Assembly (NCBI GenBank): GCA_964480915.1
Contig: CAYZRS010000076.1
Location: 1 to 21,398, forward strand
Direction of reading: 5' to 3'
Source: CAWGCE01 sp964480915
GTDB taxonomy: Bacteria; Planctomycetota; Planctomycetia; Pirellulales; Pirellulaceae
Length of the DNA stretch: 21,398 nt
Shown: one piece after another, positions 8,226-15,648 of the stretch
Layout: the number at the start of each line of letters is the position of its first letter
Position numbering within the stretch: position 1 is the first letter of the stretch
Notes under the pieces: model-generated
Seen by the model: the letters and a program-made list of their open reading frames with translations, nothing else
Database searches by the model: none
What the model was told of the DNA's origin: nothing
Program-made: the position numbers and the translations under genes

Positions 8226-8395
8226 AGTACTTGGAACTTGCCGCCCCAATCCTGCCAGCCAGCGAACCTGCGCACAACCCGGTGAGCGCATCGCTGCTTT
8301 TGAAAAGGACGCTCCGCGTTATTGCTGCTTTATCGTCAGCTCACTGCCATGCCGCTGAACAAGGCTGTTTTGCCCAGCAGAGTTACCCTCTGAAC

Positions 8396-9502
8396 CTACT
8401 CGGCACCCAAGGCTTGCAGCGGCTCGCCACAATGGTCTGGATACTTGGCCATCCAGCGCAACAGTTGCTTGGCCTGAGGAAGGTCTTCCAAGACATCCGA
8501 TTCCCTGGCCGCCTGCATCAGGATCTTCCGATTCTGTGCCGCATCGTATTCCTGAAAAGCAGACGCCACATTGCCCTCACCTGGCGAGTTCATATCCAAC
8601 ACCATCACGGGTGACGAAGCGGCGAAATCAAAATCGGCACAACGAATGCGCTTCGTTTTGGGAAATTTGTTCGTGCGAAACGAAATCGCACCTTCACTCA
8701 ACTCATAGACAATCCGCCACTTGGTGTAGTCGGTTCTCCCCAAGTCGAGCAACGACTTGAACCCGTAATCGACCGTCTGCTTTTCATTCGGCTTGGCTCC
8801 GCGGGCCGCGGCGACAGCCCGGGAAAAGCGATCGAGCGAAGAACCCGATTGGCCCGGCTGCCCTTCCCCTGTCGTTAGCGACAAGGACTTTGCGTAGCGA
8901 AGCGAAGCGGCATACGTCGAATTGGTGAGCGCTGGCACGGGCAAGTTGGCACCCCGATGGACGACCATTCTGCCCTGCAAGAACTCGACGGTCGCACAGC
9001 TACCCGTTTTGTCAGCCACGAAATAGTGAACCCTCGAACCGGAAATAGAATCGACGCGAATCTTTTCGTCCGATGCAATGACATCGCTCACCGAAGAGGC
9101 CGTATCCAACTGATACTGGACCCATTGCAGCAGAGTGACGACCGGCCGCTCGTCTGGTTGCGGGTACTCGGATTCGTCCAGCCAGAGCACGGTGATCATC
9201 AATCCGGCTTCATTCATTCCACCGCATGGAAATTCACGACCGTATTGGCAGAAGGTGAGGCTGCCATGCTTGGACACCCACTTGGCCGGATTCTCGGTAC
9301 CGATCGCCACCTTGGACACATGCTTCTTGTTCGCGACAACCAATGCTTCACCGCTATCCCAGTCGTAGTTCCTCGCGACAAAAAGTCCGGTACTCGCTGC
9401 TCCATACAGAAAAGTCGAACAGCCGTGTGCGGGCGCGGCAGCGAGCATACCGCTGGCAAGAAGGAGAAAACAGACGGTTTTGTGGGAATTTCGTGGCGTC
9501 AC
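8396..9502 (-). CDS. Exported choloylglycine hydrolase/penicillin V acylase-family amidase
   Basis: An N-terminal-nucleophile hydrolase of the linear amide C-N hydrolase (bile salt hydrolase/penicillin V acylase) family. A signal peptide (residues 1-27, ending AAAPAHG) is followed directly by CSTFLYG. Cleavage would therefore expose Cys28 as the free N-terminal nucleophile. Other family marks are ARNYDWD (Arg and Asp of the active site), CGGMNEAGLMITVLWL (about 92-107) and PALTNSTYAASLRYA (the conserved Asn). The length of 368 residues is normal. The start is GTG at 9502. It is divergent from the heme peroxidase gene. Related enzymes cleave bile salts, penicillin V or N-acyl homoserine lactones; in an environmental planctomycete an N-acyl amide is more likely than a bile salt, but the substrate is unknown. 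About 180 bases without a gene separate it from the GT4 gene downstream. Confidence 0.85.
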   Translation of the reverse strand: MTPRNSHKTVCFLLLASGMLAAAPAHGCSTFLYGAASTGLFVARNYDWDSGEALVVANKKHVSKVAIGTENPAKWVSKHGSLTFCQYGREFPCGGMNEAGLMITVLWLDESEYPQPDERPVVTLLQWVQYQLDTASSVSDVIASDEKIRVDSISGSRVHYFVADKTGSCATVEFLQGRMVVHRGANLPVPALTNSTYAASLRYAKSLSLTTGEGQPGQSGSSLDRFSRAVAAARGAKPNEKQTVDYGFKSLLDLGRTDYTKWRIVYELSEGAISFRTNKFPKTKRIRCADFDFAASSPVMVLDMNSPGEGNVASAFQEYDAAQNRKILMQAARESDVLEDLPQAKQLLRWMAKYPDHCGEPLQALGAE

Positions 9503-9625
9503 GGGAAGGTCGCTCCATCTGGCTAAGTTCTGGACAAGTTTTCTTTTGAGTGGCGAAACTTGAAGTTCGCGCCATAATGGTATTCGTCCGTCTCTTTCGT
9601 TTCTTGGATAGCGAGCCGTGATCTA

Positions 9626-11266
9626 ATGCTTCGACCCACAATCCGCACGCTTCTAGCGATTTCGTTTTTGGTCAGCTGCTGCTGCGCTGACAATCGGTCT
9701 TTTAACGGATCAGGCAACAATTTGGCCAACCCAACTTGGGGCCAAAAACAATCCAACTTCATTCGCATCGACCCAACGTCACATTACGACGACGGCATCT
9801 CTTCGCCGGCCATTCTCAATCGGCCCAATCCTCGTGACGTGAGCAATACCTTGGGCAGTCAAGCCACATCGATGCTCGACGCCAGAGGACTGTCCGATTT
9901 CACGTGGCAATGGGGCCAATTCATCGACCATGACATGACTCGGACGCGCATCACAACGATCCCGATGTTCATTGACGTGACGACGCCGACCGATCCATTG
10001 TTCCCATTCATTCCAATGTTTCGTACAGATTTTGATTTCTCGACCGGCACTTCGATCTCCAATCCGCGACAGCACTACAACGAAAGTTCTGGCTACATCG
10101 ACGCGTCGATGATCTATGGATCGAGCCAGCCTCGGGCCGATGGCTTGCGGGATTTCGCCGGCGGCCGATTGAAAATGGATGCGGGCGGCCTGCTGCCGCG
10201 GAACATCGATCGATTTGAAAATGAAAATCCGGGAGACGAGCCTCACCCCAGCATGTTCTTGGCTGGTGACACGCGCACCAATGAACAGCACGGGCTGATT
10301 TCAATGCACACACTATTCGTTCGCGAACACAATCGGCTGGCAGCACAGGTCGCAGCCGACAATCCGAACTTCACGGACGAACAGATTTACCAGCGAACAC
10401 GAAAGATCGTCGGTGGACTTGTGCAGCGGATTACCTATGACGAATATCTCCCGGCGCTGACCGGCACCGATTCGATGCTACCGGGCGCTCGTTACGATCC
10501 GAACACGAATGCAATGATTGCCAATGAATTCGCGGCGGCGATTTTTCGCTTGGGCCATACACAGGTTTCACCCACGTTGGCTCGTGTCGACAACAACGGC
10601 AACATGGCACCCGGTGGACCGCGAACGTTGGACGATGCCTTCTTCACACCTTCCATGATCGATAACCAAGAAATCGACTATGTGCTGAAAGGCCTAGCCA
10701 GCCAAATCCAGCAATCGACCGACCTCATGATCGTTGACGAGCTGCGAAATCAGCTGTTTGGCATCGTCGATGTGCCGTCCGGAGGGCTCGACTTATTGTC
10801 CATCAACATCAACCGTGGCCGCGACCACGGACTACCGACTCTGCCAGAGATTCAAGCGGCGGTCGGATTACCTGTGGCCACTTCGTTTGCAGATGTCACT
10901 AGTGACCCTTCATTACAAGCCGACTTGGCCAGCGTTTACGCATCGGTCGATGACCTCGATCTGTGGGTCGGCTTGCTGGCGGAAGATACGCTCCCCGGAT
11001 CGGCACTCGGATCGACAATGCAATCGCTCGTTCTGGATCAGTTCGAAAAGTCGATGGTCGGTGATCGCTTCTTCTACCTCTGGGACGAAGACCTGACAGA
11101 TGCCGAAGTGGATTACATCGATTCGACGCGACTCTCCGATATCATCTTGGCCAACACGGGCATCACCAACTTGCAGGGCAATGTCTTCTTCGTGCCGGAA
11201 CCGACAGCCGCCTTGCTGCTGCTTTGCGGCCTGACAATACTCGCCGGTCGACGATCGCGACGCTAG
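9626..11266 (+). CDS. Animal-type heme peroxidase with PEP-CTERM sorting tail
   Basis: A 546-residue exported peroxidase of the animal heme peroxidase (peroxidase-cyclooxygenase) superfamily. A signal peptide covers about residues 1-21. Catalytic features are QWGQFIDHDMT (distal His about 102), GDTRTNEQ with the catalytic-type Arg about 217 and Glu about 220, SMHTLFVREHNRLA (about 226-239), FRLGHTQVSP (proximal His about 311) and INRGRDHGLP near residue 395. The C-terminus has VPEP (about 523), a hydrophobic helix and a terminal GRRSRR, the PEP-CTERM arrangement recognised by exosortase. The enzyme would use H2O2 to oxidise halides or phenolics outside the cytoplasm. Its stop is 15 bases from the convergent downstream gene. 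A CATAAT at 9573-9578 could be a -10 element, but no good -35 is visible. Confidence 0.88.
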   Translation: MLRPTIRTLLAISFLVSCCCADNRSFNGSGNNLANPTWGQKQSNFIRIDPTSHYDDGISSPAILNRPNPRDVSNTLGSQATSMLDARGLSDFTWQWGQFIDHDMTRTRITTIPMFIDVTTPTDPLFPFIPMFRTDFDFSTGTSISNPRQHYNESSGYIDASMIYGSSQPRADGLRDFAGGRLKMDAGGLLPRNIDRFENENPGDEPHPSMFLAGDTRTNEQHGLISMHTLFVREHNRLAAQVAADNPNFTDEQIYQRTRKIVGGLVQRITYDEYLPALTGTDSMLPGARYDPNTNAMIANEFAAAIFRLGHTQVSPTLARVDNNGNMAPGGPRTLDDAFFTPSMIDNQEIDYVLKGLASQIQQSTDLMIVDELRNQLFGIVDVPSGGLDLLSININRGRDHGLPTLPEIQAAVGLPVATSFADVTSDPSLQADLASVYASVDDLDLWVGLLAEDTLPGSALGSTMQSLVLDQFEKSMVGDRFFYLWDEDLTDAEVDYIDSTRLSDIILANTGITNLQGNVFFVPEPTAALLLLCGLTILAGRRSRR

Positions 11267-11281
11267 AAACGGGCGGTCTCA

Positions 11282-12028
11282 TTATCGAGGAACGTACGGC
11301 ACAATCGGTTGCTTCGTTTTCTGCGAGCAGACACCGGGCCGATCGAGCGGCAATACATAATGTAGATCGCACGGCTTTTCATGAATCATCTGCAAGGGAA
11401 TCGTCACGGCATCCGCCAAGAACCGAATCCCGGACTTGATCGGTTGCAGGCAATCGCCAGCCGACTGACCGTAGCGCTCCAGTGGCATGTCTTCAAAATA
11501 GAGTGTGCGGTGTGCCAGCACTCGGGGCGCCCATGTGTATGTCGTCTGCTCCACTTTTCCGTAAATCGGATCGCGCGTCGCGGGCGGGTAGCGAGGCTCT
11601 TCAACGGGGGTTTCCCGAGGAGCCGGGGAAACGACCGACTCCCAATCCATTTCTTGGATCGATGATCGAGCTGCGTTGGCTTTGTTCGACAGGCCCGAAT
11701 CCTGCGAAGACTGGCCTTCCGTCAGTCGCTCGACCTCATCGCTGGAGAACACCTCGTCAACGAAGTCGGAAATGGCATCCTTTTCGCGCGTGCCGTCGGC
11801 TGGCTGCTCGGGTGATGACATTCGCGTCCGCTGACGTTCTTCGAAGGGCTCCAGAAGACTGTCGTCTGCGGTCCTGTTCGGCTCGCCTCCTCGGCAGTCT
11901 TCCTGAGCGCTGGCCAACGTTTCAATGGACCGCAAAGGGCTCTTCTGCGCAGACGCAGGCGCTGCCAGCATGCAGAACAAAGCAGACACAGCAATTGGCG
12001 AAAACAAACTTCGGACAGAACCAAACAC
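11282..12028 (-). CDS. Secreted planctomycete protein of unknown function
   Basis: A 248-residue exported protein. A signal peptide (IAVSALFCMLAAPASA) is followed by a long polar, probably disordered region rich in Ser, Glu, Asp and Pro. A compact C-terminal domain then contains YTWAPRVLAHRTLYFEDMP, LERYGQS, LQPIKSGIRFLADAVTIPL and YVLPLDRPGVC. A tail of this kind (LYFE..LERYG, QP..S...F, then a Cys- and Pro-containing end) recurs in planctomycete secreted proteins that I recall, but it has no assigned function. I chose the GTG at 12028 because AGGGAGG lies 9 bases before it, and the protein then opens directly with a signal peptide. In-frame ATGs upstream at 12052 and 12130 are poorer. It is divergent from the TolC-like gene, with about 270 bases between the two starts. 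Confidence 0.7.
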   Translation of the reverse strand: MFGSVRSLFSPIAVSALFCMLAAPASAQKSPLRSIETLASAQEDCRGGEPNRTADDSLLEPFEERQRTRMSSPEQPADGTREKDAISDFVDEVFSSDEVERLTEGQSSQDSGLSNKANAARSSIQEMDWESVVSPAPRETPVEEPRYPPATRDPIYGKVEQTTYTWAPRVLAHRTLYFEDMPLERYGQSAGDCLQPIKSGIRFLADAVTIPLQMIHEKPCDLHYVLPLDRPGVCSQKTKQPIVPYVPR

Positions 12029-12037
12029 GATGGTGAC

Positions 12038-12044
12038 CTCCCTC
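12038..12044 (-). promoter_or_regulatory. Strong ribosome-binding site deciding a GTG start
   Basis: AGGGAGG on the minus strand, 9 bases before the GTG at 12028, is the best Shine-Dalgarno match noticed in the window. It falls inside the coding frame of the longer candidate start forms, which argues against them. Confidence 0.65.
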
Positions 12045-12194
12045 AAAAACATCACAACCTGAATAGTCGATCGGCGGTTGCTCACTGCAAGGTGCAGTTC
12101 AAACCGGGAATCGGAGCCGCAACGGGACAAATAGTCGCAATTTCAAGTACTCACGACAGCCTGGCAAAGTTTGACGATTAGAAAAAAGGCGCCG

Positions 12195-12236
12195 ACCAGC
12201 AAAGGACTGACGGTCCTGACTGTCATGCTGGTTTTT
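12195..12236 (+). terminator. Hairpin plus T-tract in the leader of the TolC-like gene
   Basis: ACCAGCA (12195-12201) pairs with TGCTGGT (12226-12232). Inside it AGGAC (12203-12207) pairs with GTCCT (12213-12217). TTTTT follows at 12232-12236. This looks like an intrinsic terminator read on the plus strand, about 65 bases before the TolC-like start. On the minus strand the same hairpin is followed by GGCGCC and a T6 run. It could insulate the two divergent genes, or act as an attenuator if the tolC promoter lies upstream of it. No ligand-binding structure is recognised. Confidence 0.4.
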
Positions 12237-12302
12237 ACGAATGTATCGAGTCGATGCGGAAGGTGAGCGTCTCTCTCGTGAGGGGACGTCGCCACTTCAC
12301 TC

Positions 12303-14654
12303 ATGAATGCATCGATGGCTTATCGCCGCGTATCCTCTGCCGTTTCACTGTTCAGCCTGTTGATGGCTGGATGTGTCTGCTGCCATGATCCGCTGCCCAA
12401 CCCGTGCGACACGTGCATCGATCCGATCTGCGATCCATGCAGTCACATGGTGGCTCAAATCGAATACCCGGACGCCGAGCGGTGTGATCAATCACTGACT
12501 TTGGGCTCGGGTCCTCCGCGAAAACTGTCAGACGGTGCACCGACCGATTTCTGGGACATTTCGCTCGACGACGCGATTCGGATGGCGTTGGACAACAGTC
12601 GTGTGTTGAAAGACTTAGGCGGCCAGGTCCTCTCGTCGCCTCAGGCGGTAAGGACGATTTACGACCCGTCGATTACCATCAGCAATCCCGTCACGGGCGA
12701 GGAGGCCGCTTTGGCGGCTTTCGACTCGCAGTACCAAAGCTCTTTCTTGGGGACTGCCTCGAACCAAGCTTTCAACAACGCGACACTGGGCGGCGGTGCC
12801 ACGACAGTCAACAGCGATGGCTTTAGCTGGACGCAACAAATATCCAAGACGGCCGCCACCGGGACTCAGTTCAGCCTCGCCAGGCTGCTGCAGTATGAGA
12901 ATAGCGACGCACCGTTCAATCTTTTTCCCAGCAGCTATACGGGTGCGCTCCAAGGAACCGTCCGGCATCCGCTGCTACAAGGATCTGGCGTTGGCTTTAA
13001 CCGTATCGCTGGTGCCAGCGGACAAATTGGTTCTCGTGGAGTCATCTTGGCTCGCATCGATGGCGACATATCCATCGCCCAATTCGAACAGGGCGTGCGG
13101 GACTTCGTGCAGGACGTAGAAACCGCCTACTGGAGACTGTATGTCTCCTATCGTCAGCTAGATTCTGTGCGGACGGGTCGCGACCTCAGTCGCAAGACTT
13201 GGCAAACCGTTCACGCTCGCTACGAGGCCGATCTCACGGGCGGTGCGGCCGACCAAGAAGCTCAAGCGCGTGAGCAGCTGTACGAGTTCGAACAAGAACT
13301 GCTAAGTTCACTCAACTCGGGCCTCTATCAGACCGAACGCAACTTGCGACGCATGCTGGGCCTGCCAGTCAGCGATTCGCGGCTTTTGCGGCCCGCCGAC
13401 GAACCGATCGACACCAAAGTGAGTTACGACTGGCATGACTGTTTGACCGACGCCTTAGTCCGCCGTGTGGAATTGCGGACACAGATGTGGCGAGTCAAAC
13501 AACGCGAACTGGAATTGATCGCCGCTAAGAATTTTCTACTCCCCCGGCTCGACGCCGTTGCCAGCTATCGAATTGATGGGTTTGGCGACAGTCTTTTCGG
13601 CGGGAGCGGCAATTTCTCGAATCTCGCGGACGAGTTATCCAGCCTCGACTTCAATCAGGCTCAAGCCGGCCTGCAATTTTCCATGCCACTCGGATTCCGT
13701 CGAGAGCTAGCGGGCGTGCGTCACGCCAAATTGAATTTGTGCCGCGAGCGGGCCGTTCTTCAAGATCAAGAACATTTGGTTTCGCACAATCTCGGAGAAG
13801 CGTTTGTCGCGGTGGAAACGGCTTACGAAACGATTCAGCTCACGAGAGAACGAATGCGAGCAGCGGAACAGGTCGTCGGTGCTCGGCAGGCACTGTTCGA
13901 AACGGGCCGAGTCCAGATCAACGTTTTACTGGAATCGCAGCGCCGGTTGACCGACGCGCAGATCGATTACTTCACCGCTAGGACCAGCTACGCATCAGCC
14001 ATCAGCAGCCTCCATTTCCAGAAAGGGACCCTTCTTCCGTTCAACGGCGTCCGCTTGCAGGAAGGACCTTGGCCAAGCGAAGCATGTGAACAAGCCTGGT
14101 ACGAGCGTCGCCGCTTCATGGGTGAACCGCACTGTGATAAGGAAACGGTCCCCTACCCTGTTAGCCTTGGACCGTACAGCACGCAAATCGCCGCCGTCCC
14201 CCAACCACAACCGTCACCAGCAATCGTTGATGAGGAACAGATTGTTGTCGAACCGACGATGGAATGGGAAATGGAAATCGAAGAACCAGAGGTGATCCAG
14301 CGTCTCCCGGAAGCCGAGAATATTGAGGACGGATTCCATGTCGCCGTTCCTGCCGACGAGCACCCACCGATTGACCGTTCCTCAGATGTAAAACCAGAGA
14401 GACTTCCTCGCTTGGAAGAGTGGCGGCCCGAGCCGACACCTTCCACAGGGAAATCTAATGATCCGTTCCGCGATGCGCCGGGACCAGGACAAGTAGACCC
14501 AGCCAGTCCTGGCCCGGCCGATTTTATTCCGGCTGTCGAAGCCGACCTCGAAGCGGCCCGCCGCCGTAGCGAATCTGCCACGCAAGCAACCAGCTACGTG
14601 CAGCAGTTACTCCAGGGCGCCGGCATGCCGTCTTCCGAGGCGACGGCTCAGTAG
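12303..14654 (+). CDS. TolC-family outer-membrane efflux lipoprotein with long C-terminal extension
   Basis: A 783-residue outer-membrane channel of the TolC/OEP family. The N-terminus has a lipobox LLMAGC (acylated Cys about 24) followed by a Cys-rich stretch with seven Cys in residues 24-46, including CDTC and CDPC. The OEP repeats begin at DISLDDAIRMALDNS (about 85). The typical ALxNxx and long-helix elements recur, for example VQDVETAYWRLYVSYRQLDS, RRMLGLP, and near the end RQALFETGRVQINVLLESQ. The last 170 or so residues form a Pro/Glu-rich, probably disordered extension with PEPTPS, not seen in classical TolC. Two ATGs (12303, 12315) are possible. The gene converges on the adaptor operon, with 54 bases between stops, and it is the obvious outer-membrane partner of those adaptors. 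Confidence 0.85.
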   Translation: MNASMAYRRVSSAVSLFSLLMAGCVCCHDPLPNPCDTCIDPICDPCSHMVAQIEYPDAERCDQSLTLGSGPPRKLSDGAPTDFWDISLDDAIRMALDNSRVLKDLGGQVLSSPQAVRTIYDPSITISNPVTGEEAALAAFDSQYQSSFLGTASNQAFNNATLGGGATTVNSDGFSWTQQISKTAATGTQFSLARLLQYENSDAPFNLFPSSYTGALQGTVRHPLLQGSGVGFNRIAGASGQIGSRGVILARIDGDISIAQFEQGVRDFVQDVETAYWRLYVSYRQLDSVRTGRDLSRKTWQTVHARYEADLTGGAADQEAQAREQLYEFEQELLSSLNSGLYQTERNLRRMLGLPVSDSRLLRPADEPIDTKVSYDWHDCLTDALVRRVELRTQMWRVKQRELELIAAKNFLLPRLDAVASYRIDGFGDSLFGGSGNFSNLADELSSLDFNQAQAGLQFSMPLGFRRELAGVRHAKLNLCRERAVLQDQEHLVSHNLGEAFVAVETAYETIQLTRERMRAAEQVVGARQALFETGRVQINVLLESQRRLTDAQIDYFTARTSYASAISSLHFQKGTLLPFNGVRLQEGPWPSEACEQAWYERRRFMGEPHCDKETVPYPVSLGPYSTQIAAVPQPQPSPAIVDEEQIVVEPTMEWEMEIEEPEVIQRLPEAENIEDGFHVAVPADEHPPIDRSSDVKPERLPRLEEWRPEPTPSTGKSNDPFRDAPGPGQVDPASPGPADFIPAVEADLEAARRRSESATQATSYVQQLLQGAGMPSSEATAQ

Positions 14655-14708
14655 TTGGTGTGAAGACCACGGACCGCGGTTGCAGAAGACTTGGTTCGGC
14701 TGTCGGGG

Positions 14709-15581
14709 CTACTCGCCAATCTTTAGTTCGCCCCGCATGCCGGGTCGCAGCCGTTTTTCCGGGTTATCGATCTCGGCCCAGACAAAGGTCAGGCCGCTGT
14801 CCGGATCGATCTCTGGGCTTACAAACGTCACTTTGCCCGTGAACGTTTCTTCGGTGCCGCCAGGCATATCGACGGTGATCGAAGCTGGCTGGCCTTGCAG
14901 CTGCGTCGAATCGACATCACGAGCATTGACGACCGCTTCGACGCGAAGATGATCCAATTGAATCACTCGAGCGATCGGTTCGCCCAGGCTGACCCACTCT
15001 CCGGCATGCTTCAGTACTTCGACCACGACGCCATCGAAGGGCGCTTTGATTTTCATATCCTTCATGCGGACAGCGCTAATTTCCGCCCGCGCTTGTTCCA
15101 GCAACGCCCGCAATGCGGCTTGCTCGAGGTCGCGTTCGGCCTGCTCTTCTGCCAGCTCCGATCGTTCTGACTGCAAACGCAACTGTTCAAGCTCGCTCTT
15201 CGAGACACTCTTTGCAAACATTTTGACAGCCTGCATTGCCCGCTGCAGTTCCGACTTGGCAACGGCTTGCGATTTCGCCGCAAACCGCGCGTCGACATCG
15301 TTTTCGCTGGCCAACAGAGCGATCTCGGCTTCTTGCGAGGCAGCTTGCGCCTCCCTTCGAATTTTGGCGTCGTCGAGCGACATGATGGGCGCATCCTGCT
15401 TGACCGAATCGCCTTCGGTCACATGCACCGTACTGACGATCCCCGGCTCGCTGGCCGCCAATGTCACTTGGCACTTGAGCTGTACGACGGCGTCGGTGTC
15501 CGTGATTTGCTCGCCTGCAACCCGACCGCCAAATAGAACGGCGGCCACAAGAACGATGATTGAGTATCTAATTGGATTCAT
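14709..15581 (-). CDS. Periplasmic adaptor (HlyD/RND membrane-fusion family)
   Basis: A 290-residue membrane-fusion protein. A signal peptide or anchor (MNPIRYSIIVLVAAVLFGG) is followed by the first lipoyl half-motif (ASEPGIVSTVHVTEGDSVKQ) and a long charged coiled-coil hairpin (about residues 75-170). The second lipoyl half follows (KIKAPFDGVVVEVLKHAGEW), then a beta-barrel ending LRPGMRGELKIGE. I chose the ATG at 15581 because it opens with the signal sequence; an in-frame ATG further upstream would overlap the preceding gene and add 35 polar residues. It follows the M50/HlyD gene by 67 bases and is the last gene of the operon. It probably docks onto a TolC-type channel such as the neighbouring one. 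The substrate is unknown. Confidence 0.82.
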   Translation of the reverse strand: MNPIRYSIIVLVAAVLFGGRVAGEQITDTDAVVQLKCQVTLAASEPGIVSTVHVTEGDSVKQDAPIMSLDDAKIRREAQAASQEAEIALLASENDVDARFAAKSQAVAKSELQRAMQAVKMFAKSVSKSELEQLRLQSERSELAEEQAERDLEQAALRALLEQARAEISAVRMKDMKIKAPFDGVVVEVLKHAGEWVSLGEPIARVIQLDHLRVEAVVNARDVDSTQLQGQPASITVDMPGGTEETFTGKVTFVSPEIDPDSGLTFVWAEIDNPEKRLRPGMRGELKIGE

Positions 15582-15648
15582 GGATTCTTCAGTCGCATTG
15601 ATTGCTTGGGTTGCTTTTCGTACTCGCAGCTTGCGTTCGTCCAGTCGT

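Noticed and set aside
8216..8395. Possible terminator or promoter between the amidase and the GT4 gene
   Set aside because: A CAGAG/CTCTG repeat is present just after the amidase stop, but without a T-run, and no convincing -35/-10 pair was found.
14655..14708. Possible bidirectional terminator between the convergent TolC-like and adaptor genes
   Set aside because: Only a CCGCGG palindrome and no T-tract is visible, so no terminator can be supported.
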